DNA of 28,008 bases from Bacillota bacterium (GCA_023443145.1 JAEZVS010000056.1:1-28008), one strand, 5' to 3'; shown: positions 1 to 7,638, counted from the first letter of the stretch. Notes: generated from the letters alone by a model not told the origin. Program-made: numbers and translations.

Positions 1-126
1 CTCTCTTAATATTCTCCCTATATCTTGCTTCAGTCTTCCATATATTATTTGCCTTCTATATTTTGGAGCAAACACGATATGATACTTACAATTCCACGTT
101 GTATGTGATAAACTATTATTATCCAC
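1..126 (-). mobile_element. tnpA: IS200/IS605-family transposase TnpA, N-terminal part, cut by window edge
   Basis: Reading the minus strand from a GTG at 126-124 gives 42 codons without a stop up to base 1. The start, VDNNSLSHTTWNCKYH followed by IVFAPKYRRQIIYG, is the characteristic N-terminus of the small Y1 (HUH) transposases of IS200-like elements, which cut and join single-stranded DNA. The catalytic HUH motif and tyrosine would lie outside the window. An AAGGAGG ribosome-binding site (134-140) sits 7 bases before the GTG, which fixes this start. Whether the copy is intact cannot be seen. Confidence 0.88.
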
Positions 127-171
127 ATGGATACCTCCTTGGCTTTATTTGTGCTGCTGGTAACATCACAT

Positions 172-177
172 ATTATA
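172..177 (-). promoter_or_regulatory. Possible -10 box for tnpA
   Basis: TATAAT on the minus strand lies about 45 bases before the tnpA GTG. No good -35 box is visible 16-18 bases upstream, as is common for weakly expressed transposases. Confidence 0.35.
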
Positions 178-226
178 CCAATGGAGGTTTCTTTTTTTTT
201 ACTTATAGCTAAAGCTTTTATTTCCT

Positions 227-247
227 ACCACCAGCAGAGCTGGTGGT
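227..247. repeat. Subterminal hairpin of the IS200-like element
   Basis: ACCACCAG (227-234) and CTGGTGGT (240-247) form an 8-bp stem with a 5-base loop, about 100 bases upstream of tnpA and followed by a T-run on the plus strand. IS200-family elements carry a hairpin near the end that precedes tnpA. It is a transposase recognition structure and also blocks transcription entering the element. The exact IS boundary, probably around 250-265, cannot be fixed without the other end. Confidence 0.65.
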
Positions 248-269
248 TTTTTCATGCTAAAGCGTACAA

Positions 270-300
270 TAAAAAAACGCATCCGCTTCTGCGGATGCGT
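270..300 (-). terminator. Intrinsic terminator of the NhaD-type antiporter gene
   Basis: ACGCATCCGC (277-286), loop of 4, GCGGATGCGT (291-300). On the minus strand this perfect 10-bp stem is followed by a run of T (complement of 271-277), 15 bases after the antiporter stop codon. Confidence 0.9.
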
Positions 301-314
301 TGCGAGGTTAAAAA

Positions 315-1760
315 TCAGTTATACGGCAAGAAGAAAATCAGGGTGTTCAAAATAAAGAGCGGAATCAGGAACACGATCGCCCAGCCCATATAGCCGAAGA
401 AGGAAGGCATTTTGATGTGGTTTTCTTCTGCAATGGCGCGCACCATAAAGTTGGGCGCATTCCCGATATAGGTGTTGGCACCCATGAACACGGCGCCGGC
501 GGAAATGGCTTGCAGCACATGGGTGTGCACCAACCCCACAGTGGTCAGGACGCCGCCGTCGGTCACATGCAACGCGCCGGCGGTGGTGAGGAACACCACA
601 TAGGTGGGGGTGTTGTCCAAGAAGGAAGACAGTGTACCGGTGGCCCAGAAGAATTGGGCCGGGTGTTCAATACCCAGAGAAGCACCTTTGGCGCCCAAAA
701 TAGCCAGAGCCGGAATCATGGTGATAAAGATACCGATAAAAAGTTTGGCCACTTCTTCAATAGGACCCCAATTAAAGCTGTTAAATTCACGGGAAGCGCG
801 GGACGTGGTCTTCAAAGAAAGGAAGGCCGCCACTAAAATAATGGCATCGCGCAAGATCGCCGTATAAGTCAGCACAATATCATGGCCATGATGATGGAAC
901 ATGGTGATGCCGCCCAAATCCGGAATCACACCGGACATGACCACAGCAAAGAGAATCATACCGATGAAAATAAAGTTGTGGGCACCTTCCAAGCGCAGAG
1001 CGCCTTCGTCTGCCACACCGCTGGACTTGTCATTGCCTTCGGTAATTTCTTTTTTGTAAAAATGACGGTCAAGCAAAACATAAACCAACAACAAAGCGGC
1101 AATGTTCATCACATACGGAAGCAGCAAGTGGATGGTGGTCCAGAAAAAGGGCACGCCGCGCAAAAAGCCCATGAAGAGCGGCGGATCGCCAACCGGGGTG
1201 AGAGAACCGCCAATATTACACACCGTAAAGATAAAGAACACAATGGTGTGCACCTTATATTTGCGCCAGTTGTTGGCACGAATCAGCGGGCGAATCAAAA
1301 GCATGGCTGCACCGGTGGTACCAATCCAGCTGGCAATGATGGAACCGATCAGCAAGATGATGACATTCACCTTGGTGCTGCCGCGCAAATTGCCGCGCAA
1401 CACAATCCCCCCGGCCACACAGAAAAGGCCGAAGAGCAAAATAATGAAGGGAATGTAGTCCAATAAAATGGAATGGTAAAGTTGATAGACGCTTTCACGC
1501 CACCCATACACAATGGTGAAGGGCACAATAAACACCAACGACCAAAAAGCAGCCACCTTACCTTGGTTTGCTTCCCACCAATGGGCATTGACCAACGGAA
1601 AAATAGCAATAGACAGAAGCATCCCTACAAAGGGAATGATGCTCCAGAGTGGCAGCCGTTCGCCCAGCGGAACCCCTTCAGAGGCCAGCGCTGCCGTCGG
1701 TGCCAAAACGACACACAGCGCCGCCAAAGTCAACAGCAGCCATGATTTTTTAAACTGCAC
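315..1760 (-). CDS. NhaD-type Na+/H+ antiporter (ion transporter superfamily)
   Basis: An integral membrane protein of 481 residues with about 12 hydrophobic segments. Residues 1-26 look like a signal sequence (positive QFKKSW, hydrophobic core, ALAS cleavage site), as seen in NhaD-type carriers. Typical family stretches are GNAPNFMVRAIAEE near the C-terminus, GGSLTPVGDPPLFMGFLRG mid-protein and LDNTPTYVVFLTTAGA. The family exchanges Na+ (or Li+) for H+ and is annotated either as NhaD or as a putative citrate transporter (CitMHS_2), so the substrate is inferred. The start is GTG at 1760, about 10 bases after GAGAAAGGA. The reading frame is open up to 1811, but no ribosome site precedes the upstream start. 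The gene stands alone between two terminators. Confidence 0.82.
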   Translation of the reverse strand: MQFKKSWLLLTLAALCVVLAPTAALASEGVPLGERLPLWSIIPFVGMLLSIAIFPLVNAHWWEANQGKVAAFWSLVFIVPFTIVYGWRESVYQLYHSILLDYIPFIILLFGLFCVAGGIVLRGNLRGSTKVNVIILLIGSIIASWIGTTGAAMLLIRPLIRANNWRKYKVHTIVFFIFTVCNIGGSLTPVGDPPLFMGFLRGVPFFWTTIHLLLPYVMNIAALLLVYVLLDRHFYKKEITEGNDKSSGVADEGALRLEGAHNFIFIGMILFAVVMSGVIPDLGGITMFHHHGHDIVLTYTAILRDAIILVAAFLSLKTTSRASREFNSFNWGPIEEVAKLFIGIFITMIPALAILGAKGASLGIEHPAQFFWATGTLSSFLDNTPTYVVFLTTAGALHVTDGGVLTTVGLVHTHVLQAISAGAVFMGANTYIGNAPNFMVRAIAEENHIKMPSFFGYMGWAIVFLIPLFILNTLIFFLPYN

Positions 1761-1820
1761 AAGCGGACATCCTTTCTCAATAAAAAAGCGACATACAATA
1801 AGCAACATCAAAAACTGTAT

Positions 1821-1850
1821 ATAAAAAGCGGGCCCCCAACGGTGACCCGC
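1821..1850 (-). terminator. Intrinsic terminator after rpmE
   Basis: On the minus strand GCGGGTC (1850-1844) pairs with GGCCCGC (1834-1828) and is followed by TTTTTAT. It lies 25 bases after the rpmE stop and separates rpmE from the antiporter gene. Confidence 0.75.
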
Positions 1851-1874
1851 CAGCGGCCCACAACAGGTCGAGCG

Positions 1875-2078
1875 TTATTTTCGGTTGTATTTCTTATTAA
1901 AGGCTTCTACACGGCCCTTGGCACCATGGGTGCGCTGTTTTCCCGTATAAAACGGATGGCAGGCCGAACACACTTCCACCTTAATATCATCTTTGGAAGT
2001 GGACCCGGTGACAAATTCATTACCACATGCGCAAATCACTTTCACATCATGATAATCCGGATGAATGTCTTTTCTCAT
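1875..2078 (-). CDS. rpmE: Ribosomal protein L31, zinc-binding (C+) form
   Basis: A 67-residue component of the large ribosomal subunit, beginning [20 protein letters not shown]. It carries the zinc ligands of the C+ type, C16 and C18 in ICACGN and C37 and C40 in [12 protein letters not shown], rather than the zinc-free paralogue used under zinc starvation. The length is normal for the family. The ATG follows GAGGTG at a suitable distance. The gene is monocistronic with its own promoter (2135-2163) and terminator (1821-1850). Confidence 0.97.
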   Translation of the reverse strand: MRKDIHPDYHDVKVICACGNEFVTGSTSKDDIKVEVCSACHPFYTGKQRTHGAKGRVEAFNKKYNRK

Positions 2079-2134
2079 TTTTTACACCTCGCTATCGTCT
2101 GTTGTTGATGAATGGGTATCATCAATACCTTTTT

Positions 2135-2163
2135 ATTCTAGCAAAGCCTTTCGCCTAAGTCAA
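2135..2163 (-). promoter_or_regulatory. Sigma-70-type promoter of rpmE
   Basis: TTGACT (2163-2158), a 17-base spacer, and TAGAAT (2140-2135) on the minus strand, ending 57 bases before the rpmE ATG. Confidence 0.8.
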
Positions 2164-2185
2164 GACAATTGAGCATCCATACCCT

Positions 2186-3637
2186 TTAAAACAGCACTTG
2201 AGCCAGCATTGCCCACAGCACGCACACCACCAGCGCCGACAAAGAAAACCAAAACGGCACATAGCGCATAATGTCTTTTATTCGGATCGCTTCCTTGTTG
2301 CCGAACATGACAGCCGCCATGGGACAACCGCAAGGCAGCATGACGCCGAAGGTACTGGCAAAAGCAATGGGAACCATCAGCGCCACCGGCGAAATGCCTA
2401 AAGTAAGGGCTATGGGATAAAAAACCGGATAAATCAGTGTGGGTACCGTCACATTGCCCATCACATTGGTGAGCACCAAAGCCGCAAAAGCTGCCACCAT
2501 CACAAAGATGATGGGCGGATATCCTGTCACCAGCGGTTCCAAAATGCCCACCAAGAAAGCATTGATGCCCGTTTCTTTCATGGGGAAGAGCTTCAAAGCA
2601 ATGGGGAATATCGTAGCCATTAAAAACATCACTTCAAAAGATACGCCGTCGCGCACACAGGCAGCCGGATCCATCAAGGGGCGGCCTGCCACGCGCACGA
2701 TGCACATCATCAAACAAATGGTGGCGGCAATGCCGACGGCCCCGATTTTAGAAATCATTTGATTTAAAATCCAGCCTTCCGGTGTAAAGCTGGGCAAAAG
2801 CATGAGAAGAATCAAAACCAGCATGTGCGCCAAAAGTAGTTTTTGGCGTGTATCCAGCGACAAATCTTTGGTCGCAAAATAGGCTTTATCCAATTTTTTC
2901 AACTTGCCGGCGTCAATTCTAAATAAGAATTTGCCCCCCAAACTGTAAAGTGTGGCCAAAGCCATTGAAGCGGTGAGCGCCCAGAAAAAATAATTAACCG
3001 TATTCAAATCCATCCCGCTGATTTTGGTCATCACCCCGAAGGCCACCGCACCCACGGTGCGAAAATGAAAGATGGCGTCACCGGCACAGCTGGCCATCAC
3101 AATGCCAATATTGATGAAATTGGCAAAGGGCTCAAATTTTTCGGCGTGAATTTCCTCCAAAATATCCGAGAAAATGGCCCATCCCAAAAAGATGGTAGCC
3201 ACCGCCGATGTGAGAGACGCCACCACCGACACGGAAAACAGAAACATAAAGCAAAACAGCCACGGCCGCCCGATGACCACCGAACGGGAGATAAACCATG
3301 TGGCAATAAAGCTGCTGATGCCTCCTTTTTCCAAGTTTTTGGCCACCATCATCATAAAGAATACCAGCATGGTGATGGGACTGCCCCAGCCCGAGGCTAA
3401 AAATTCGCCCATCGGGAGCACGCCGAAGAGAACAATGGCCAGCATTCCGGCAATACTCGGCCAAATAAGCCCAATGGTGGACCATCCAAAAAGCATGGCA
3501 AAGAAAACACCGACCACCTTCATACCGAAAGGCGTGAGGGGCGCCGGTGCAGGAAGTGCTTGAAAGCCCAGCAAAAGAATAAAGAAAATAAGAACCTTCA
3601 ACCAATAGATACTCGATTTCTGACTTGCAGTGGACAC
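2186..3637 (-). CDS. SLC13/DASS-type sodium-dependent anion (dicarboxylate/sulfate) carrier
   Basis: A membrane protein of 483 residues with about 12 hydrophobic helices. The fold resembles the divalent anion:Na+ symporter (DASS/SLC13, ArsB/Nha superfamily). There are two pseudo-repeats, each with a hairpin segment: SVVASLTSAVATIFLGWAIF in the first half and TNVMGNVTVPTLIYPVFYP in the second. The usual SNT substrate-binding motif is changed in both halves (SLTSA, GNVTV), so dicarboxylate specificity should not be assumed. The ribosome site AAAGGAGG sits only 1 base before an ATG at 3643 but 7 bases before an in-frame GTG at 3637. I therefore take the GTG; the alternative adds two residues. 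It has its own promoter (3686-3714). Confidence 0.75.
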   Translation of the reverse strand: MSTASQKSSIYWLKVLIFFILLLGFQALPAPAPLTPFGMKVVGVFFAMLFGWSTIGLIWPSIAGMLAIVLFGVLPMGEFLASGWGSPITMLVFFMMMVAKNLEKGGISSFIATWFISRSVVIGRPWLFCFMFLFSVSVVASLTSAVATIFLGWAIFSDILEEIHAEKFEPFANFINIGIVMASCAGDAIFHFRTVGAVAFGVMTKISGMDLNTVNYFFWALTASMALATLYSLGGKFLFRIDAGKLKKLDKAYFATKDLSLDTRQKLLLAHMLVLILLMLLPSFTPEGWILNQMISKIGAVGIAATICLMMCIVRVAGRPLMDPAACVRDGVSFEVMFLMATIFPIALKLFPMKETGINAFLVGILEPLVTGYPPIIFVMVAAFAALVLTNVMGNVTVPTLIYPVFYPIALTLGISPVALMVPIAFASTFGVMLPCGCPMAAVMFGNKEAIRIKDIMRYVPFWFSLSALVVCVLWAMLAQVLF

Positions 3638-3669
3638 TGTCATACCTCCTTTACACGAATGAATGAACG

Positions 3670-3690
3670 ACACTTGTATATTGGAAGTGT
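3670..3690. promoter_or_regulatory. Inverted repeat overlapping the anion-carrier promoter
   Basis: ACACTT (3670-3675), nine bases, AAGTGT (3685-3690). The right arm overlaps the -10 box of the promoter at 3686-3714, as a repressor operator would. No regulator gene is adjacent. Confidence 0.4.
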
Positions 3691-3714
3691 ACCATGCCCC
3701 CCAAACCCCGTCAA
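3686..3714 (-). promoter_or_regulatory. Sigma-70-type promoter of the anion carrier
   Basis: TTGACG (3714-3709), a 17-base spacer, and TACACT (3691-3686) on the minus strand, about 50 bases before the start codon and just downstream of the tRNA-Ile terminator. Confidence 0.75.
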
Positions 3715-3728
3715 TCGTTCATATGGGC

Positions 3729-3761
3729 AAAAAAAAACAGAACGGAAAATTTTCCGTTCTG
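3729..3761 (-). terminator. Intrinsic terminator after tRNA-Ile
   Basis: A perfect 24-base palindrome (3738-3761, arms CAGAACGGAAAA) is followed on the minus strand by nine T (complement of 3729-3737). It lies directly after the tRNA 3' end. Confidence 0.93.
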
Positions 3762-3765
3762 TCTA

Positions 3766-3839
<74 letters not shown>

Positions 3840-3882
3840 AGGTTGACCGCTGCGACGTTGCACAAGCGACTTAACGAGACTT

Positions 3883-3910
3883 ATTATATCACAGGCACAA
3901 ATTTTGTCAA
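3883..3910 (-). promoter_or_regulatory. Strong promoter of tRNA-Ile
   Basis: Perfect TTGACA (3910-3905) and perfect TATAAT (3888-3883) with a 16-base spacer on the minus strand. They sit about 44 bases upstream of the mature tRNA, leaving a short 5' leader for RNase P removal. Confidence 0.92.
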
Positions 3911-4038
3911 CCGTTTTTTTGCAATTTATAAAAAAATGTGGAACATTCCCCTTCTCGACCATATGCCGAATCAAAAAACAGCCGTAGTGCGCCATTTAAC
4001 GGCAGACAATCTCCAAAACGGCCACTGGTTCTCCCATC

Positions 4039-4072
4039 AAAAAATAGCGCGGCTGTCTCCGGACAACCGCGC
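4039..4072 (-). terminator. Intrinsic terminator after the rubredoxin gene
   Basis: On the minus strand an 11-bp GC-rich stem (4072-4062 with 4057-4047, one G-T pair, loop CGGA) is followed by TATTTTTTG. It ends the unit that runs from the M23 peptidase through trxB to rubredoxin. Confidence 0.92.
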
Positions 4073-4080
4073 CGCTGCAA

Positions 4081-4269
4081 TTAATCGTCTAAGGGCTTAA
4101 AGGCTTTTTTATTGGCGCCGCAGAGGGGACAACGCCAGGTTTCGGGAAGATCTTCAAAGGACGTCCCTTTGGGAATTTTTCCTTTTTTATCGCCCTTTTG
4201 TGGAATTTACATATAGCCGCAAGTGGCCATTTGGCATTGATAAATGCGCATATCTTTTTCTTCGCTCAT
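4081..4269 (-). pseudogene. Rubredoxin interrupted by an in-frame TAA at codon 21
   Basis: The minus strand from ATG 4269 reads MSEEKDMRIYQCQMATCGYM, then TAA (4209-4207), and continues in the same frame as IPQKGDKKGKIPKGTSFEDL, PETWRCPLCGANKKAF and KPLDD to TAA at 4083-4081. The second half is a clear rubredoxin C-terminus (WRCPLCG; CX2C). The first half supplies the other iron ligands with CX4C spacing, the type II variant. The stop replaces the residue where rubredoxins usually have Tyr. Both halves keep frame and conserved residues, so this is a recent nonsense change, a sequencing error, or a recoded codon. Rubredoxin is a cytoplasmic one-iron electron carrier used by anaerobes in oxygen and peroxide detoxification, fitting the thioredoxin reductase next door. 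A ribosome site AAGGAAGAG precedes the ATG. Confidence 0.85.
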
Positions 4270-4321
4270 GAGTTCTCTTCCTTTCCAAGTTTGGCTACAT
4301 ATAGTTTACCCGCACATACGC

Positions 4322-4441
4322 TTAAAAAAACATTCCGCTTAAACCGACAAACGACGGCAACAGAAGGCCCAGGCAAAGCAACCCCACCAGTACAACGATG
4401 GCTATTTTTTGGATGCCTTGATTTCGCCCGCCTTTTTTCAT
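4322..4441 (-). CDS. Small single-span membrane protein overlapping trxB (39 residues)
   Basis: I do not recognise this protein with certainty. The minus strand from ATG 4441 encodes MKKGGRNQGIQKIA, then a hydrophobic span of about 22 residues (IVVLVGLLCLGLLLPSFVGL), ending SGMFF. Its ATG overlaps the trxB stop as ATGA, a typical translational-coupling arrangement, and GAGG lies upstream inside the end of trxB. A short basic N-terminus with a QKI motif, one span and a C-terminal Phe resembles the general pattern of Prli42-like stressosome-anchoring miniproteins of Firmicutes, but that is only a suggestion. It is too short for most automatic gene lists. Confidence 0.6.
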   Translation of the reverse strand: MKKGGRNQGIQKIAIVVLVGLLCLGLLLPSFVGLSGMFF

Positions 4442-5373
4442 GATGAGGCGGCCTCCTCTCTTAAATAACGTTCACAATCACTCATGACAATGGATGCATC
4501 GCCCACCGCAGTGCCGATTTGGCGTACTTCTTTATGGCGCAGATCCCCTATCGCATACACGCCGGGCACATTGGTGGCCATGGATTCGTTGGTGATGACA
4601 TAACCTTGCTCGTCATGTGCAATGTGTTCAGGAATGATCTCGGCGTTGGGGGTATAACCCACAAATACAAAACATCCGTCGAAAGCCCAGGTTCTTTTTT
4701 CGCCTGTTTTTAGATTCTCCGTTTCAACGGTCGTCAATTTGTCTTCGCCATCCAGACGAGTAACCACCGTATCCCATACAAAATTGATTTTTCCGCTTTG
4801 AAAAGCCAATTCTTGACTGCGTTTATTGGCGCGCAGCTGATCTCGACGATGAAAGAGGGTGACGCTTTTGCACATTTTGGTGAGATAAAGGGATTCATCC
4901 ACGGCCACATCGCCGCCGCCCACCACACACACGTCTTTATCCTTAAAGAAAAATCCATCGCAGGTGCCGCAATAGCTCACACCTTTACCGCGGAATTTAC
5001 CTTCATTCGGCACGCCCAGCACACGGGGATGGGCCCCCATAGCCAGAATAATCACCCGCGCTTCGTAGCTTTTTTCTCCTTGCGGCGTGCTGGTGGTAAC
5101 GGTTTTTATTGCACCGTCAACAGCTACGGCGCTCACCCGCTCAAAGATGAGTTCGGCGCCAAACGAAGTGGCCTGCTCGTAAAACTTCATCATCAGCTCG
5201 GAGCCGCCGATGCCGCCGGGAAAGCCGGGAAAGTTCTCTACATATTCTGTGGTCGCCACCTGGCCGCCGGGCACACCGGTTTCAAAAATGGCGGCGGTAT
5301 AGCCTGCGCGGCGGGCATAAATCCCGGCTGTCAAGCCCGCCGGTCCGGCCCCAATGATGATGACGTCGTACAT
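4438..5373 (-). CDS. trxB: Thioredoxin reductase (NADPH), low-molecular-weight type
   Basis: A 311-residue flavoenzyme that uses NADPH to reduce thioredoxin in the cytoplasm. Features seen are the FAD-binding GAGPAGLTAGIYARRAG (residues 8-24), the redox-active disulfide C135-G-T-C138 followed by DGFF, the second nucleotide-binding loop VGGGDVAVDE (151-160) with HRR (175-177) that reads the NADPH phosphate, and the C-terminal FAD motif GVYAIGDLRHKEVRQ. The length is standard. The ATG is preceded by AAAAAGGAG. It lies 50 bases after the M23 peptidase gene and overlaps the 39-residue ORF, so the four genes probably form one unit. The fairly close rubredoxin gene suggests a redox or oxygen-defence role for the operon. 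Confidence 0.93.
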   Translation of the reverse strand: MYDVIIIGAGPAGLTAGIYARRAGYTAAIFETGVPGGQVATTEYVENFPGFPGGIGGSELMMKFYEQATSFGAELIFERVSAVAVDGAIKTVTTSTPQGEKSYEARVIILAMGAHPRVLGVPNEGKFRGKGVSYCGTCDGFFFKDKDVCVVGGGDVAVDESLYLTKMCKSVTLFHRRDQLRANKRSQELAFQSGKINFVWDTVVTRLDGEDKLTTVETENLKTGEKRTWAFDGCFVFVGYTPNAEIIPEHIAHDEQGYVITNESMATNVPGVYAIGDLRHKEVRQIGTAVGDASIVMSDCERYLREEAASS

Positions 5374-5423
5374 AACGCACTCCTTTTTGTATCCGTTTTA
5401 CTATCTTCGTCCGTCCTGTTGCT

Positions 5424-7364
5424 TTATCCGTTTTTCTTAACGGCGTCTACAAAGGCGCGCACCACATTTTTAACAGGTGCTTGTTTATTCTGAGCCGGTT
5501 CTTTGGGCTCTTCCTGGCTGCCGGTTTGATCGGCGTTCTGTATATGGTCGCCGGAAGAAACAGCGGCGGCCTCTTCTTTTTTCTCTGCATTCTTGTCGTT
5601 TGTAGAATCTGATGTTTTCGTCGCGGTTTGGCTGTTTTCAGGCAGCACATCGGTGCCCACCAAAGGTCCGTTGCCTGCCGTTGAAACAGGCGGCGTCACA
5701 GCTTCTTTGGCCGGTGCTTCCACCGGCGTGGTGGCCGTTTGGCCATTGGGGGCCGTCACGGTGATGGCCTGATCGGTGACTTTCACCGTGCGGTTGCCGT
5801 AAGCTTTCATATAAGCTTCGTAGTCTTCCGACGGACTGGTGACACCGGCATTGCCGTCTTTCAAGAAGTTCATCGGATTTTTGGGGATGTTGTTGATTAA
5901 GGTTTCAAAATGCAGGTGCGGACCTGTGCTGTTTCCGGTAGAACCGACCAAACCCAGCACATCGCCCATCTTAATATTATCTCCCACCTTGCAATTTATA
6001 GCCGAAAGATGGGCATAGCGTGTGGAAAAGCCGTTGCCGTGATCAATAAACACCACGTTGCCGTAGCTTCCCATCTCCCCTGCATAGGTGACGATGCCGC
6101 TCTTAGCCGCACGGACCGACGTGCCTGTGGGCGCAGCTATATCGATGCCTCGGTGGAATTCGCTCAAGCCGTTGCCCCACACGCGCACACCGAAGGGCGA
6201 CGTCAGCACGCCTTTAAGCGGCCAAATCACGCCCGGTCCTTCTGCCGTACCTCGACGCACAATGGCATTTTCCGGCGCCTGATTGTAGGTTTCACTAATA
6301 ACCGTTCGGCTTTGTTCAAAGCCGGCCACCCGTTCCACGTCGCTGGTGGTGGTTTTAACCCCTGCTTTACCGGGGGTTTCCACCTGATATTCGCCCACCG
6401 TCATAGACGGATCATCCACATAAGACACTTGAAACGGGGTGTAATGTTGGCGCACTTCCCGCACCAACTGCACATCACGCACCACCGGTTCTTTGCGTTC
6501 CACTTTGATTTTCGCACCCGGATTCACATCTCCCGCTTCCAGCTGCGGATTCAGCTTGGCAACGGTTTCCGGTGTCATGCCCCAAAGATCCGCAATTTTT
6601 TCGGTGTCTTCACCTTTTGCCAGCACGTGGGTATGGGGCACCATCCGGCCGTTTTTAATATAAGCCAGCGCTTCTTCCTTGGTAAATATATCCACATCGG
6701 GCACTTCCACCGAATCGACCTTGGCGCCGTCATAAAGACCGGTTTTCTTTAATTCATAAGACGTATCGCCCAGCTGTGGCTGCTCCGGTGCATACAGTTC
6801 CAGCTTGCTCATTTCCGCATCGGCATTTTCCAACGCCACCTGAGGCAGCGCCTCATCGTTTTTAGCGGGCGCAAAGTCGCGCACTTCAGCCTGTGACTGA
6901 ATGTCTGCCAATACCGCTTTGGCCGTCTCTTCATCCACCACAGCGATGGCGGTTCCGTCCTCTAAGACGATGGCAGGAGAATCCACCACCCAATGAACTT
7001 CTTTAGAAAGCCGATCGGCCAATTCACGCATGTTTAGGGTATTGTCTTTGTCCTTAGAAAAATACTCTTTTTCAACATTCACGTGCACCACCGGACGCAC
7101 GGCCTGTTTACCGGTTTTACGCGCATAATCTTCTTTGGCCAGGTCTATGGCCGCATCCACCATGCGAACATTTTTCACAGCGCCCATGGCGTGTCCCGCC
7201 ACATCCACCTGGTAGACACCGCCTTTGGCCTGCGCCACACCCATGCCGCCAATAGAAGAAACGGTGATGGTGGCGATGAGCACCAGTGCCTGTTCTTCCC
7301 GTTTTAAAACCAAAAAGCGCCGCGCGCCTTCTTTAATGATGTTTTTTGCTCGATCTGTATTCAT
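5424..7364 (-). CDS. Membrane-anchored M23 (LytM-type) peptidase with LysM and G5 domains
   Basis: A 646-residue cell-envelope protein predicted to cut peptide bridges of peptidoglycan. The order of parts is a basic N-terminus, one hydrophobic span (about 27-47), a long extracellular region, a LysM-like wall-binding segment (about 244-290, HVLAKGEDTEKIADLWGMTP), a G5 domain (about 293-372), then an M23 domain (about 375-500). The last has zinc ligands H404 and D408 in HRGID, H452 in YAHLS, and H485 in GPHLHFE. The last 100 residues are Ala/Glu/Lys/Thr-rich and probably disordered, unusual after a C-terminal M23 domain. The ATG follows AAAGGTGAG. The tRNA-Arg gene and its promoter lie just upstream with no terminator between, so read-through transcription is likely. 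Confidence 0.9.
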   Translation of the reverse strand: MNTDRAKNIIKEGARRFLVLKREEQALVLIATITVSSIGGMGVAQAKGGVYQVDVAGHAMGAVKNVRMVDAAIDLAKEDYARKTGKQAVRPVVHVNVEKEYFSKDKDNTLNMRELADRLSKEVHWVVDSPAIVLEDGTAIAVVDEETAKAVLADIQSQAEVRDFAPAKNDEALPQVALENADAEMSKLELYAPEQPQLGDTSYELKKTGLYDGAKVDSVEVPDVDIFTKEEALAYIKNGRMVPHTHVLAKGEDTEKIADLWGMTPETVAKLNPQLEAGDVNPGAKIKVERKEPVVRDVQLVREVRQHYTPFQVSYVDDPSMTVGEYQVETPGKAGVKTTTSDVERVAGFEQSRTVISETYNQAPENAIVRRGTAEGPGVIWPLKGVLTSPFGVRVWGNGLSEFHRGIDIAAPTGTSVRAAKSGIVTYAGEMGSYGNVVFIDHGNGFSTRYAHLSAINCKVGDNIKMGDVLGLVGSTGNSTGPHLHFETLINNIPKNPMNFLKDGNAGVTSPSEDYEAYMKAYGNRTVKVTDQAITVTAPNGQTATTPVEAPAKEAVTPPVSTAGNGPLVGTDVLPENSQTATKTSDSTNDKNAEKKEEAAAVSSGDHIQNADQTGSQEEPKEPAQNKQAPVKNVVRAFVDAVKKNG

Positions 7365-7398
7365 GCCAATAAATTCTCACCTTTCTATTTTACCGCTA

Positions 7399-7471
7399 CG
7401 CCGATGACAGGATTTGAACCTGTGGCCAATGGTTTAGGAAACCACTGCTCTATCCCCTGAGCTACACCGGC
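7399..7471 (-). tRNA. tRNA-Arg, anticodon CCT
   Basis: A 73-base cloverleaf. The acceptor GCCGGTG pairs with CATCGGC (one G-T pair), with discriminator G. The anticodon loop TTCCTAA gives CCT, reading the AGG codon. The T-loop is TTCAAAT. No CCA is encoded. It ends 34 bases before the M23 peptidase ATG. Confidence 0.95.
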
Positions 7472-7481
7472 ATTCCCTCAC

Positions 7482-7510
7482 ATTATAGACATAAAAATGT
7501 ACTTTTGCAA
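7482..7510 (-). promoter_or_regulatory. Promoter of tRNA-Arg, probably also of the M23-trxB unit
   Basis: TTGCAA (7510-7505), a 17-base spacer, and TATAAT (7487-7482) on the minus strand, about 10 bases before the tRNA 5' end. No terminator follows the tRNA. Confidence 0.85.
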
Positions 7511-7638
7511 TGGATTCCCCCATTTGTCACAAAAGATGAAAAATGTTGTCATCTTTTGCCCATCTTTATAGCGTGAAGGCCATTCTACGAAGACCATTTT
7601 TCGATCGTCGACCCGTATTTTTATGAATTGTCCCTACT

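Noticed and set aside
882..1466. 194-codon plus-strand frame opposite the antiporter
   Set aside because: It is a shadow of the antiporter; its His/Gln/Asn-rich product reflects complemented membrane-protein codons.
1761..1820. Possible Na+-responsive riboswitch before the NhaD-type antiporter
   Set aside because: Only about 60 bases separate the rpmE terminator from the start codon, too short and without the needed stems.
7530..7558. 10-bp inverted repeat CAAAAGATGA/TCATCTTTTG as a terminator
   Set aside because: No T-run on either side and the nspC unit already ends at 7639-7674. It may be an old hairpin; no role is supported.
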